Assembly (NCBI GenBank): GCA_013141065.1
Contig: JABFRR010000009.1
Coordinates: 62,001-126,000, forward strand
DNA from: Bacteriovoracaceae bacterium
GTDB taxonomy: Bacteria > Bdellovibrionota > Bacteriovoracia > Bacteriovoracales > Bacteriovoracaceae
Direction: 5' to 3'
DNA: 64,000 nt
Shown: positions 16,825 to 25,818 of the stretch, piece by piece
Layout: every line of letters starts with the position of its first letter
Numbering within the stretch: position 1 is the stretch's first letter
Notes under the pieces: generated by a model
What the model was told of the DNA's origin: nothing
The model's input: the letters and a program-made list of their open reading frames with translations, nothing else
Database searches by the model: none
Made by a program: the position numbers and the translations under genes

Positions 16825-18513
16825 TTGCAAGATATTATAGAAAAAATTATTAGAAACTTTAGAGAGTTTTTTGGAGGATTAGATGCCACCAAAAAATTTG
16901 GCTTCATAGTCGTATCCTGTATGATTCTTGCTGCAATGACAGGTATTGTAGTCTGGGCTTCAAAAACTAGATATGATGTGCTTTATACTGATCTGAATAA
17001 AGAAGATGCTAATAAAATAGCGAGAATTCTTGAAGAGAAGAAAATCCCTTACCAAACTTCTGATGATGGAAAGACTCTTTCTATTCCAGAGGATTTAGTT
17101 GGTGTTTGGAGATTAGAAATTGCGAAACTTGGAACTAACTTTTCTGGTACAGTTGGTTATGAAGTATTTGATAAACAATCTTTTGGGACGACGAGTTTTG
17201 TTCAAAAGGTCAATAAGCAAAGGGCACTTGAAGGTGAGTTAGTCAAAAGTATCATGTATATTCAAGGCATAAAAAGAGCCCGTGTTCATATTTCAATTCC
17301 AGAATCATCACCTTTTGTTACTGAAAAAAAGGCTCCGTCAGCTTCAGTAGTTTTGGAACTAAATAATGGTGTGACTTTAACACCTGCTGAAATTAAAGGT
17401 GTTTCATCACTTGTTGCCTCTTCAGTTGAAGAAATGCGAGTGGAAAACGTTGTCATTCTAGATGATAGAGGAAAGAAGTTGTCTGAAAACATTGGTGACC
17501 CAATGACAGCAACAACGGCAAATAGATTAGCTCTTGAAGCTCAACTTAATCAAAAATACGAAAGACACATTGAAGACATCTTGGGAAAAGTTGTTGGAGA
17601 TGGAAAAGTAGTCGCTAAGGTGACAGTAGATTTAGATTTTACTGAGGCTGTTTCAACTGAAACCTCTTACGACAATGAAAACTCAGCAGTAGTTTCAGAA
17701 GTAAAAAATGCTCAATCTCTAAATGGATCACGTCCTTCTCCCCAGGGCTTAGTGGGAGCAAGAGCAAACCTACCAGGCGAAGAGCCGCAGCCAGGGGTTG
17801 CTGAAACAAAAAATAATGTAACTAAAGAATTAACAACCAGAAATTTTAATGTCCCTACGAAAGTCACTCAATCAAAAAAACCAGCGGCCAATGTTAAAGC
17901 TATTTCTGCAGCTGTTATGATTGATGGGAAACGAGTTCCAGTCCTCGATGAAAATGGAGCTGCTCAGCTTGATAAGTTGGGAAATCCAATCATGAAATAT
18001 GAGAAATGGTCTCAAGCAGATCTTGATAATTTTTCACAAATTGTTGCTAGTACCCTTGGTACATCAGAAAAGCGTGGAGATAAATTAGTCATTAAGAATA
18101 TGGAGTTTGCTCGCGAAGATATGACAGTTGCCGATACTCTATTAAAAGAGCAGGCTAATCGTGAATTGATTCGAAATATTGTTAAATACCTTGCAGTCGG
18201 ATTAACCATATCGTTATTTTTCTTCTTAGTTGTTCGTCCATTTATTCAATGGGTGACTGATAATACGATTGAGACGGTTGAAGATTTTTTACCTCGAACA
18301 CTTGAAGAGCTTGAAAAAGTTCAAGCCAACCAACGTTTACCGGGGCTTGAAGATGCACTCCCTCAAATTGAAGAAAAATTAAATCCGGAGAAGATTGAAG
18401 GAAATATGTTACGTGAAAAAATTATTGCACTGGTAGAAAATAATCCAGGGAAAGCAGCACAAATTATTCATGAAATGATTCATTCTTCAGAGTCAGATAA
18501 ACAAATAGCATAA
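16825..18513 (+). CDS. fliF: Flagellar MS-ring protein FliF
   Basis: FliF forms the inner-membrane MS ring that carries the FliG rotor and houses the export apparatus. The product of about 562 residues has an N-terminal membrane helix (GFIVVSCMILAAMTGIVVWAS), the ring-building motif region (YDVLYTDLNKEDANKIARILEEKKIPYQ; RALEGELVKSIMYIQGIKRARVHISIP), a periplasmic low-complexity section, a second membrane helix (YLAVGLTISLFFFLVVRPFIQ) and a cytoplasmic tail that binds FliG. The TTG start is favoured by the AGGAGG placement; the ATG two codons upstream is the usual automatic choice. fliG follows 20 bp after the stop. Confidence 0.95.
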   Translation: MQDIIEKIIRNFREFFGGLDATKKFGFIVVSCMILAAMTGIVVWASKTRYDVLYTDLNKEDANKIARILEEKKIPYQTSDDGKTLSIPEDLVGVWRLEIAKLGTNFSGTVGYEVFDKQSFGTTSFVQKVNKQRALEGELVKSIMYIQGIKRARVHISIPESSPFVTEKKAPSASVVLELNNGVTLTPAEIKGVSSLVASSVEEMRVENVVILDDRGKKLSENIGDPMTATTANRLALEAQLNQKYERHIEDILGKVVGDGKVVAKVTVDLDFTEAVSTETSYDNENSAVVSEVKNAQSLNGSRPSPQGLVGARANLPGEEPQPGVAETKNNVTKELTTRNFNVPTKVTQSKKPAANVKAISAAVMIDGKRVPVLDENGAAQLDKLGNPIMKYEKWSQADLDNFSQIVASTLGTSEKRGDKLVIKNMEFAREDMTVADTLLKEQANRELIRNIVKYLAVGLTISLFFFLVVRPFIQWVTDNTIETVEDFLPRTLEELEKVQANQRLPGLEDALPQIEEKLNPEKIEGNMLREKIIALVENNPGKAAQIIHEMIHSSESDKQIA

Positions 18514-18533
18514 TGTTTTTATAGGAAGTTTTT

Positions 18534-19574
18534 ATGGCAGCATTAGATGACAACCAATTAGATCCGGATACCGAGTATGGGCTCTTAAACGGCCAAGACC
18601 GGGCAGGATTACTTTTGAGTTCTCTAGGGATGAATATTACACAGCTTATTTTTCAAAACATGAAAGATAACGACGTAAAACGCATGATCAATGCCATGTC
18701 AAATGTTAAACGTGCTCCGATTTGGATGGTTAAAAGAGTTCTTGAAGATTTTTATAAACAACTTAATGAAGAAAATGATCTTTTATTTGCTGAAAACAGA
18801 GGTCGTGACTTCATTATAAATACCCTTGGTGAAGATCGAGCGAAGCAGTTATTGGGTCAGATAGTTGAGGTTGGTCAATCGAATACACTTGAGTCTCTAG
18901 AGCTAGTTGATACGAGAACATTATCTAACTTTTTAATTAATGAACATCCTCAAACGATCGCTCTTATTGTTGCTCACTTAGCACCAGAAAGGAAAGTTGA
19001 TGTTTTAAGAAGATTGCCAGAAGGCTTGCAGGCTGAAGTTGTTCTTCGTGTGGCAAACTTAGATTATGTTTCGCCAGAGCTAATTTCACAACTTGATGAT
19101 GTACTTAAAACTGAACTTAGTACTCTTGGTTCAATCGATACAAATCAACTTGGTGGTGTTGAGCCAATTGCAGATATGCTTAACCTTATGGATAAAAACA
19201 CAGAGAAAAATATCATGTCTCGTGTTGAAGAAAAAGATCCAGAGCTTGCTGAAGAGATTAGAAAACTCATGTTTACATTTGAAGATCTTCTTTATGTTGA
19301 TGACAAAGGTATTCAGAATCTTCTTCGAGAAATGGACAATGGAAAGCTGGTTATTGCAATGAAAACCGCTCCTGATGAAATTAAACAAAAGATGTTCAAG
19401 AATATGTCTAACAGAGCTTCGACTCTATTAAGAGAAGACTTGGAAGCACTAGGACCTACAAAATTATCAGATGTTGAAAAAGCACAAGCTGAAATGGTGA
19501 CAAAGGTTAAAGAACTTGAAGCTCAAGGTAAAGCGTTTATTGCTCGTGGTTCTGACGGAGACTCTCTCGTTTAA
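18534..19574 (+). CDS. fliG: Flagellar motor switch protein FliG
   Basis: This 346-residue rotor protein couples stator force to rotation and switching at the cytoplasmic face of the MS ring. It has the N-terminal FliF-binding region (RAGLLLSSLGM), the central EHPQT motif with LAPERKVDVLRRLP, and the C-terminal torque domain with its charged helix (MFTFEDLLYVDDKGIQNLLREMDNGKL). Length and motif order are standard. It follows fliF and precedes fliH in the normal order. Confidence 0.97.
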   Translation: MAALDDNQLDPDTEYGLLNGQDRAGLLLSSLGMNITQLIFQNMKDNDVKRMINAMSNVKRAPIWMVKRVLEDFYKQLNEENDLLFAENRGRDFIINTLGEDRAKQLLGQIVEVGQSNTLESLELVDTRTLSNFLINEHPQTIALIVAHLAPERKVDVLRRLPEGLQAEVVLRVANLDYVSPELISQLDDVLKTELSTLGSIDTNQLGGVEPIADMLNLMDKNTEKNIMSRVEEKDPELAEEIRKLMFTFEDLLYVDDKGIQNLLREMDNGKLVIAMKTAPDEIKQKMFKNMSNRASTLLREDLEALGPTKLSDVEKAQAEMVTKVKELEAQGKAFIARGSDGDSLV

Positions 19575-19595
19575 GTTTAAAGTTAAGGGTGAAAA

Positions 19596-20399
19596 ATGGT
19601 TAAGTCATTTGAGAATGTTACAGATTATGAATTTCAAAGTTTTACCGACACAGATGGTGGAAATGGTGAAGTTCAACTTTTTGAGTTTAAACCACTTTTA
19701 ACATCTGCTCAAACTATTGAAAAAAATGAATTTCAAAAAATAATCAAGTTTGAAAGAGAAAGTGCAAATAGCACTAATTTTAAAATTAACCCCATCACTG
19801 AAAAATATCGAGGCCTCAAAGATCAAGAAGAACGTGAATATGAAGAACGTGTGTCTGAAGAAGTAAAAAGACGAGTTTTAGAAGTTCAAGATGAAGCTTT
19901 TAAAGCAGGTTTTGATGAAGGAGTGAAGCAGGGACGAGATGAGATATTTGATCAAATGAGAAGTTCAGTTGATCAAAAACTTGAAGATGTCTCTTCAATG
20001 GTAACGAGCGTTTTAAAAACTCAAGAAGCGATACTGGTTAAACAAAAACATGAAATGTATGTTTTACTAAGGAATCTTTCGAAGTGGATTGTTCTACGAG
20101 AATTAAATGAAGACGGTAAATATATTGAAAGATTACTCGAAAGATTACTTTTAGAAATACAATCAAGAAGCAATTTACTGATTCAAGTTAACAGTAATGA
20201 TTTTGAAAAAATGCCAGATGTACTTGCCCATATTCAAAATCGTTTAGGTGAAATGAAAAACGTGAGAGTAGAGATAGATAACTCTGTTAAGTCTAAAGGA
20301 CTTATTATTGAATCTGAAAACGGAATTATCAATGCCACAATGGAAGAGCAATTTAAATCTTTAGATAAGCTTTTTGAAGACGTACTAACAAAAGTTTAA
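19596..20399 (+). CDS. fliH: Flagellar export ATPase regulator FliH
   Basis: The 267-residue product matches FliH by position (between fliG and fliI) and by pattern. It has a variable N-terminus, a charged coiled coil with small-residue spacing (EVQDEAFKAGFDEGVKQGRDEIFDQM) and a C-terminal FliH/V-type E-like domain (NLSKWIVLRELNEDGKYIERLLERLLLEI; IEVDNSVKSKGLIIESENG-like end). FliH holds and restrains the FliI ATPase in the cytoplasm. Sequence similarity in this family is low, so the call relies strongly on context. Confidence 0.88.
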   Translation: MVKSFENVTDYEFQSFTDTDGGNGEVQLFEFKPLLTSAQTIEKNEFQKIIKFERESANSTNFKINPITEKYRGLKDQEEREYEERVSEEVKRRVLEVQDEAFKAGFDEGVKQGRDEIFDQMRSSVDQKLEDVSSMVTSVLKTQEAILVKQKHEMYVLLRNLSKWIVLRELNEDGKYIERLLERLLLEIQSRSNLLIQVNSNDFEKMPDVLAHIQNRLGEMKNVRVEIDNSVKSKGLIIESENGIINATMEEQFKSLDKLFEDVLTKV

Positions 20400-20408
20400 G
20401 AGGGATTT

Positions 20409-21761
20409 ATGATAGATGACGTACTAGATTTATCTTCAATCCATAAAAACTATGAATATGCTTCACCATTTCAAAAAATCGGAAAAGTTTTTTCAAATAA
20501 GGGTATGGTTTTCGAAGTTAATCTTCCTAGAGCACCTATTGGATCAAATGTTGAATTCGTTACAGAGTTTGGCGATCGATCTCTAGGAGAAGTCGTAGGT
20601 ATTAATGGTAATCGTTGCATGGCGATGCCTTATGATGAACTATCTGGAATCAATTCAGAGACTCGTGTTTATTTAAAAGACTTAACAACAACTTTAAAAA
20701 TATCTCGCAGCTTTCTAGGAAGAGTCATTGATTTTCAAGGTAATCCTATTGATGGAAAAGGGCCAATTGACCAAGTTGGAGTTGAGGCACGAAGTATTTA
20801 TGGGACACCCATTAATCCTCTCGATAGACCGCCGATTAAAGAAGCGCTAGATACAGGGATTCATGCGATCAATTGTTTTATGACAGCTGGAAAAGGACAG
20901 CGATTTGCCATCATGGCCGGTTCGGGTGTTGGTAAGTCTGTCACACTTGGTATGATCGCTCAAAATTCTAGTGCAGATATAAATGTCATTGCTCTTATTG
21001 GTGAGCGTGGTCGTGAGGTTTTAGAATTTATTGAATCTGATCTTGGCCCAGAAGGACTCAAGAGATCAGTTGTCGTTGTTGCCACTTCTGATTCTTCTGC
21101 GCTTATTAGAACAAAAGCTGCCTACGTCGCAACGACTATTGCAGAATATTTTAGAGACCAAAATCAAGACGTACTTCTTATGATGGATTCTATTACTCGT
21201 TTTGCCATGGCCAATCGAGAAATTTCTTTATCCGCGGGAGAGCCACCTGGACAAAAAGGATATACACCTTCTGTGTTTGCGAAACTCCCAAAATTAATGG
21301 AACGTGCAGGTACAAAAGCCGGTGCGGGATCTATTACTGGAGTCTATACAGTACTGGTTGAAGGGGGAGATATGGATGAACCCATCGCTGATGCAGTAAG
21401 AGCGATTGCTGATGGTCACATTATTTTATCTCGTGAACTTGCAAGTAGAAACCAGTTTCCGGCGATAGATATTTTAGCAAGCCTCTCGAGGGTTATGAGT
21501 AAAGTTGCCTCTAAGGAACATCGTATTGTTGCTAGTCACTTACGTGATTTAATGGCGTCATATAAAGCAAACGAAGATCTTATCAATGTTGGTGCCTATG
21601 CAAAAGGATCAAACCCTAAAGTTGATAAGGCCATTACGATTAATGAAGATATTATTAATCTGCTTAGACAGAATCAAGGAATGACGGAGTTTTTATCAAT
21701 CGATACTTTATTTGATAAAATGGTAGAGATTGCAAGAAAAGCAGAGAATATTAATAGTTAA
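20409..21761 (+). CDS. fliI: Flagellum-specific ATP synthase FliI
   Basis: This 450-residue hexameric ATPase energises flagellar protein export. It has Walker A AGSGVGKS (near nt 20923), GERGREVLEFI, Walker B LLMMDSITRFAMA, and the type III signature PPGQKGYTPSVFAKLPKLMERAG. The N-terminal region is the shorter beta domain of FliI. Length is typical. It lies 9 bp after fliH and 27 bp before fliJ. Confidence 0.97.
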   Translation: MIDDVLDLSSIHKNYEYASPFQKIGKVFSNKGMVFEVNLPRAPIGSNVEFVTEFGDRSLGEVVGINGNRCMAMPYDELSGINSETRVYLKDLTTTLKISRSFLGRVIDFQGNPIDGKGPIDQVGVEARSIYGTPINPLDRPPIKEALDTGIHAINCFMTAGKGQRFAIMAGSGVGKSVTLGMIAQNSSADINVIALIGERGREVLEFIESDLGPEGLKRSVVVVATSDSSALIRTKAAYVATTIAEYFRDQNQDVLLMMDSITRFAMANREISLSAGEPPGQKGYTPSVFAKLPKLMERAGTKAGAGSITGVYTVLVEGGDMDEPIADAVRAIADGHIILSRELASRNQFPAIDILASLSRVMSKVASKEHRIVASHLRDLMASYKANEDLINVGAYAKGSNPKVDKAITINEDIINLLRQNQGMTEFLSIDTLFDKMVEIARKAENINS

Positions 21762-21788
21762 ATGTTTAGTAATTAAACTGAAGGATAA

Positions 21789-22241
21789 ATGCAGAAATTT
21801 AAATTCAAACTGGATGGGCTTTTAAAGGTCAGAGAGTTTAAAGAAAAAAAAATAAAAATTGAGTTAGGTGAAATCCTAAGAGAAATCTCTGCGGTCGAAG
21901 ACAAAATTAGATTAGCGAATGTCGCAATATCTGAAACTTATGAAGCCCAAGAGCAGTTTATGAAAGATGCTTCACAAGGACAAATGTTACAATTTTTTCC
22001 GATGTTCATTCAAGGAAAAAAAGAAGATATTAAAAATAAAGAGAATTTACTTTGGTCTTTAAAAAAGAAATACGATAAAAAAATTCTTGAATTAGCTGAA
22101 GCTCGCGGTGAAGTGAAGATTATGGAAAACTTCAAAGAAAAGAAAAAAACAGAGTGGACAAAAGAAAAAAATAAAAAAGAATTAGAAGATATTGAAGAAA
22201 ATATCATGATGAGAGCCAATGGATCTAAGGGAAATTTATGA
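21789..22241 (+). CDS. fliJ: Flagellar export protein FliJ
   Basis: The 150-residue product is almost entirely a charged coiled coil, beginning KFKFKLDGLLKVREFKEKKIK, which is the typical FliJ opening. FliJ is the central stalk of the FliI ATPase and a chaperone escort factor in the cytoplasm. The last bases overlap the start of the next gene (ATGA), showing translational coupling. Assignment rests on the start pattern, size and position. Confidence 0.9.
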   Translation: MQKFKFKLDGLLKVREFKEKKIKIELGEILREISAVEDKIRLANVAISETYEAQEQFMKDASQGQMLQFFPMFIQGKKEDIKNKENLLWSLKKKYDKKILELAEARGEVKIMENFKEKKKTEWTKEKNKKELEDIEENIMMRANGSKGNL

Positions 22242-22822
22242 GAGTTAAAATAATTTATTCGCTATCAATAATCTCAATGGTTTTATTGGCCGGTGTTCTT
22301 TACGCTTCGGCAACTAATGATAAAAAAGTGTCAGCAAAAACTGTGTCCCCTAAACGTGAATACACAGAAGAAGAATTTAAAGCTGCTGTCTCGGAAGAAT
22401 CTGCAAAAATGATGAAGAAAGCAGGAAGTGCACACTTAGTGGATTTCTCAAAAGAACTTTTAGAAAAAGAAGAAGCTCTTAAAGTAAAAGAACTAGTGAT
22501 TAAAAAAGCGCAAGAAGAGCTTGATATGAACAAAGCTGATTTCTCAAAAAAGTTAGTAGAGTTTCAAGCTTCACAAAAAAAATTCTTAGGCTGTGTCGAA
22601 GAAAAAAATGAGAAGGCAGATAAAAGAGTCACTCAGATGGTAGATGTAATCTCAGGAATGAAACCACAAAATGCAGCCGATGTTTTAGCAGTTCAAGATC
22701 CTGACTTGTCTGTTCGGATATTGGGTGAATTAGACTCAAGTAAAGCTTCAAAGATCTTTAACCTGATGGATAAGGAAGTTTCTGCCCGACTTCAAAAGCA
22801 GTTTCTTCAGATGAAAAAATAA
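22238..22822 (+). CDS. MotE-like flagellar protein with MgtE-N-type domain
   Basis: The 194-residue product has an N-terminal membrane anchor (IIYSLSIISMVLLAGVLYASA), a coiled coil of about residues 65-120, and a C-terminal domain, DVISGMKPQNAADVLAVQDPDLSVRILGELDSSKASKIFNLMD. That resembles the MgtE N-terminal/FliG-like helical repeat. This architecture and the position between fliJ and fliK match the MotE family, a periplasmic chaperone for the stator protein MotB/MotC. The domain could be oriented to the periplasm. I leave the symbol blank because the family call is by pattern. Confidence 0.8.
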   Translation: MRVKIIYSLSIISMVLLAGVLYASATNDKKVSAKTVSPKREYTEEEFKAAVSEESAKMMKKAGSAHLVDFSKELLEKEEALKVKELVIKKAQEELDMNKADFSKKLVEFQASQKKFLGCVEEKNEKADKRVTQMVDVISGMKPQNAADVLAVQDPDLSVRILGELDSSKASKIFNLMDKEVSARLQKQFLQMKK

Positions 22823-22875
22823 GTTAAAATAACGAAGAGCGTTGCAAGTTCTCAATTAGGATGATTAAGGAAAGT

Positions 22876-24378
22876 ATGCAAGGATTGCCAATAAATTTAT
22901 TAACACCTGTCACTGCTAATAAAGAAGCAGGGAAAGTCGAATCATCGACGAAAGGTTTAGTTAATGGAATTGAGGGTTCTGAATCAAATGCTGAAGGAAA
23001 GAATGGATTCGCATCATTTCTTTCAAATCTCTTTGGAACAACAGAAGAAGTTCAAGCAGGATCTCAGGCGGCTACTTTGGCAAGCGAAACAAAGCCGACA
23101 AATGCACAAGCGGCTGGTGAAGCAAAGGTTGATTTATTATTACATTCAAAAAGTCTCGATCAAAAAGTTAATAAAGAGTTCACGTCACTAACTACTGAGC
23201 AAGCACTTCCGGTAGAAGTCGTGAATAATCTTCAAAAATTGCTTGTCACAACTGAGAAAGATAAAGCAACAGACCTAAGTGGAAAAATCACAAGTACATC
23301 AAACAACCTTGAAGAACTTTTAAAAACTCTTAAGGGTGAAAGTGCACCAACTGAAGTTTCTAGTGCCGTACAAGTGGAAAATTCTGGTGAAGAAACTACA
23401 GTTAAAGAAAAAAGTAATTTATTAGATTTTCTCGTAAAAGAATCAAAGTCAAAAACTAGTGGTGATTCTGCAATGATAACTAATGGTGAAAAAACTATTG
23501 GATCGGAAGCGAGTTCTAAGTTAGGTTTAAGCAGCGAAGATTTTCTTTCGCAACTAGATGCAATTAAGTCTGATAAGTCTGAAAAATTAGATAAAAATAT
23601 TTTAAACGTGGACAGTGAAGGCAATCAAATCTTTGACCCGAAGTTACTTTTGTCAAAACAAATGAATCAATCGATGAAGACTTATGGACAAAAACAAGAA
23701 TTGTTAAGTGGAAACTTAATTAAAAATACAAAAGACTTAGCATTCAAAGATGTAAAATCTAAAGGCTCAATTGATGAGTTGACTAGTCCTGATCTTAAAG
23801 TGGCAAATGATCTCTCGCAAATAAAAGAATCATTTATTCCACAAATGAGTAAGTCAGAAAATAATTCTAATATTGATTCCAATACAACTGGAAAAGTTTT
23901 AGATCTCTCAAAAATCAATACCAGTAATACGAATGAAATTATCAAACGAATTAGTGATTATGTTGAACAACGCCAAGTGGCTAATAAAGATTCATTAGAC
24001 TTAGTGGTAAAACATGATTCTTTAGGCCAATTTAAAATTCAAGTGAATAGACCAGTTGGTGGAAATAATCTTCCAATGGATATGCAGATCACAACGTCGA
24101 CAGCTGAAGGACATGATTTTTTTGTAAAAAATGAAATCGGTCTCATGAAAAATTTATCACAAGCAGGGATTCAATTATCAGATCTAAGAATAGTTTCTGG
24201 TGGTGAATCGATGAGTTTTGCTCAAAACGATTCTAAGAATTCTCATAATTCACAAAACAATGGCCAAACTCAAAAAGAATTTATGAATTTTGAATCTGGA
24301 GATTCTTCTCAAGGTTCACAAAGACGTAGAGAGTTATGGCAAGAAGCAAGAGCTAATCAACAACGTTATGGAGCGTAG
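22876..24378 (+). CDS. fliK: Flagellar hook-length control protein FliK
   Basis: This is a secreted ruler protein of about 500 residues with a long, low-complexity Ser/Thr/Glu/Lys-rich N-terminal part. The compact C-terminal Flg_hook domain of about residues 360-450 contains DSLDLVVKHDSLGQFKIQVNRP and FVKNEIGLMKNLSQAGIQLSDLRIVSGG, typical of FliK. It sets hook length and triggers the export switch. I place the start at ATG 22876 because AAGGA lies 4 bases before it; the earlier ATG at 22861 has only AGG directly adjacent. flgD follows 3 bp after the stop. Confidence 0.88.
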   Translation: MQGLPINLLTPVTANKEAGKVESSTKGLVNGIEGSESNAEGKNGFASFLSNLFGTTEEVQAGSQAATLASETKPTNAQAAGEAKVDLLLHSKSLDQKVNKEFTSLTTEQALPVEVVNNLQKLLVTTEKDKATDLSGKITSTSNNLEELLKTLKGESAPTEVSSAVQVENSGEETTVKEKSNLLDFLVKESKSKTSGDSAMITNGEKTIGSEASSKLGLSSEDFLSQLDAIKSDKSEKLDKNILNVDSEGNQIFDPKLLLSKQMNQSMKTYGQKQELLSGNLIKNTKDLAFKDVKSKGSIDELTSPDLKVANDLSQIKESFIPQMSKSENNSNIDSNTTGKVLDLSKINTSNTNEIIKRISDYVEQRQVANKDSLDLVVKHDSLGQFKIQVNRPVGGNNLPMDMQITTSTAEGHDFFVKNEIGLMKNLSQAGIQLSDLRIVSGGESMSFAQNDSKNSHNSQNNGQTQKEFMNFESGDSSQGSQRRRELWQEARANQQRYGA

Positions 24379-24381
24379 CTT

Positions 24382-25239
24382 ATGCCAGAAATTGGACGCC
24401 CAGTAGACCCTAATCAAAATCAGTTTTCAAATATAAAAATTAATAGAGCACCACAGGCCAATGGTGGATCAGAAAAGCCACAAGCTATTGGAGATTCATT
24501 AAATAAAATTGCGGGCAATAAACCTGAAGCTCGATTTGTTGATAGACGAAAAAAAGAAGAATTAGGTCAAGATGGTTTTATGAAACTATTGGCGCATCAA
24601 TTAAAAAATCAAGATCCGATGAAGCCTATGGATCAAAAAGATTTTTCAGCGAACTTAGCTCAGTTTTCACAATTAGAACAATTGACTTCGATGAATAAAA
24701 AAATGGATAACGTTAATAAAAATGCACTTGATGACAAAAGAGTACAAGGGGCTTCGTTCTTAGGAAGAAAAGTTGTAACAGGTGGAACGAGCATTGATTA
24801 TTCTGGTGATGGAAAAGATGCAAGGGTACCTTTTTTCTTAGATCAGCCTGCTAAGTTTGCGGTCATAAATATTATCGATGATAAAAATCAATTGATCGCA
24901 AGAATAGAAAGAGAAAATTTAAATAAAGGTATGCAAGATGTAACTTGGGATGGAATAGGTTTTGATGGTCAGATCGCAGCGAAAGAAACTTATCATTTCG
25001 AAGTCATTGGTTTTGATGAAAACAATAATCAGTTTAAGGGATCGACAAAAGCAGAAGGACTTGTTCAAGGTGTACATTTTGAAGATGGTGAAACAGTTCT
25101 CGATCTTTCGAATGGTAAAAAAGTTTTTTTAAAAGATGTTCATAGCTTTGCGGTAGCGGAAAATATTGACTCTGGTAAAAAAGTTCCTGCATTGCAAAAG
25201 CAAGCAGCCGCAGCCTATAATCAAGTAGAGAATCAATAG
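24382..25239 (+). CDS. flgD: Flagellar hook assembly scaffold FlgD
   Basis: The 285-residue product is the hook cap that allows FlgE to polymerise. It has the conserved N-terminal segment GQDGFMKLLAHQLKNQDPMKPMDQKDFSANLAQFSQLEQL (about 63-102) and a C-terminal FlgD tudor/Ig-like region, VTWDGIGFDGQIAAKETYHFEVIGFD. The first 60 residues are variable and disordered-looking, a little longer than in E. coli. It lies between fliK and a TIGR02530-type gene. Confidence 0.95.
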   Translation: MPEIGRPVDPNQNQFSNIKINRAPQANGGSEKPQAIGDSLNKIAGNKPEARFVDRRKKEELGQDGFMKLLAHQLKNQDPMKPMDQKDFSANLAQFSQLEQLTSMNKKMDNVNKNALDDKRVQGASFLGRKVVTGGTSIDYSGDGKDARVPFFLDQPAKFAVINIIDDKNQLIARIERENLNKGMQDVTWDGIGFDGQIAAKETYHFEVIGFDENNNQFKGSTKAEGLVQGVHFEDGETVLDLSNGKKVFLKDVHSFAVAENIDSGKKVPALQKQAAAAYNQVENQ

Positions 25240-25270
25240 AAAAAAAGTTTTTTTTAGGTAAAAATTTATA

Positions 25271-25708
25271 ATGGCGAATCAAAAAATTAACAACATCCTT
25301 ATTCCGAACGTCACGAAGTTGCCGTCTCAGAAAAAAGCAGATGATGTTAATAAATTAAACTCTGGTGAAACATCCGAATTTAAAAGTCTCCTTGATTCGA
25401 CAGTTGGCGAGCAAAAGCCAACGGTGCTACCTGAGCTCACACCTAGCTTAAAAGGCATAAATCTTTCAACTCACGCATTAAAACGACTCCAAGAGAGAAA
25501 TTTAACTCTCGATAAAGAGGAGTATACAAAATTACAAACTGCAATGGATCGATTGAAACTTAAAGGGGGTCAAGATTCGTTAGTAATTACAGGTAAGGCG
25601 GCTTACATCGTAGATGTGTCGAAAAATACCATTGTTACAGCGATAGACAAAGATAGTATTGGTGAGAATGTTTTTACGAAAATAGATTCGACGATATTGA
25701 TGAATTAA
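25271..25708 (+). CDS. TIGR02530-type flagellar operon protein
   Basis: The 145-residue product has a disordered N-terminal half and a conserved C-terminal half, LSTHALKRLQERNLTLDKEEYTKLQTAMDRLKLKGGQDSLVI followed by AYIVDVSKNTIVTAI. This is the pattern of the TIGR02530 family, which is found next to flgD and flgE in many flagellar operons of Firmicutes, spirochaetes and deltaproteobacteria-like groups. Its exact role is unclear. The position (flgD, this gene, flgE) is exactly as in those operons. Confidence 0.85.
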   Translation: MANQKINNILIPNVTKLPSQKKADDVNKLNSGETSEFKSLLDSTVGEQKPTVLPELTPSLKGINLSTHALKRLQERNLTLDKEEYTKLQTAMDRLKLKGGQDSLVITGKAAYIVDVSKNTIVTAIDKDSIGENVFTKIDSTILMN

Positions 25709-25818
25709 ATTTAATAATAAAGTCTTAAAGAAAACGGTTGGTCCTTTCCTGGAAACCTTAGTTTGAAGCCTGTAGTGCTTCCAACATCTTTAGGAGAATA
25801 AAGTCTAGGAGGGACACA
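25709..25818 (+). promoter_or_regulatory. Leader before flgE with a hairpin
   Basis: This 110-bp gap precedes flgE. GAAGC (25765-25769) pairs with GCTTC (25777-25781) in a small hairpin, and AGGAGG lies at the expected distance before the flgE ATG. I see no convincing sigma-28 or sigma-54 motif. It may hold an internal promoter that raises flgE expression. Confidence 0.35.
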
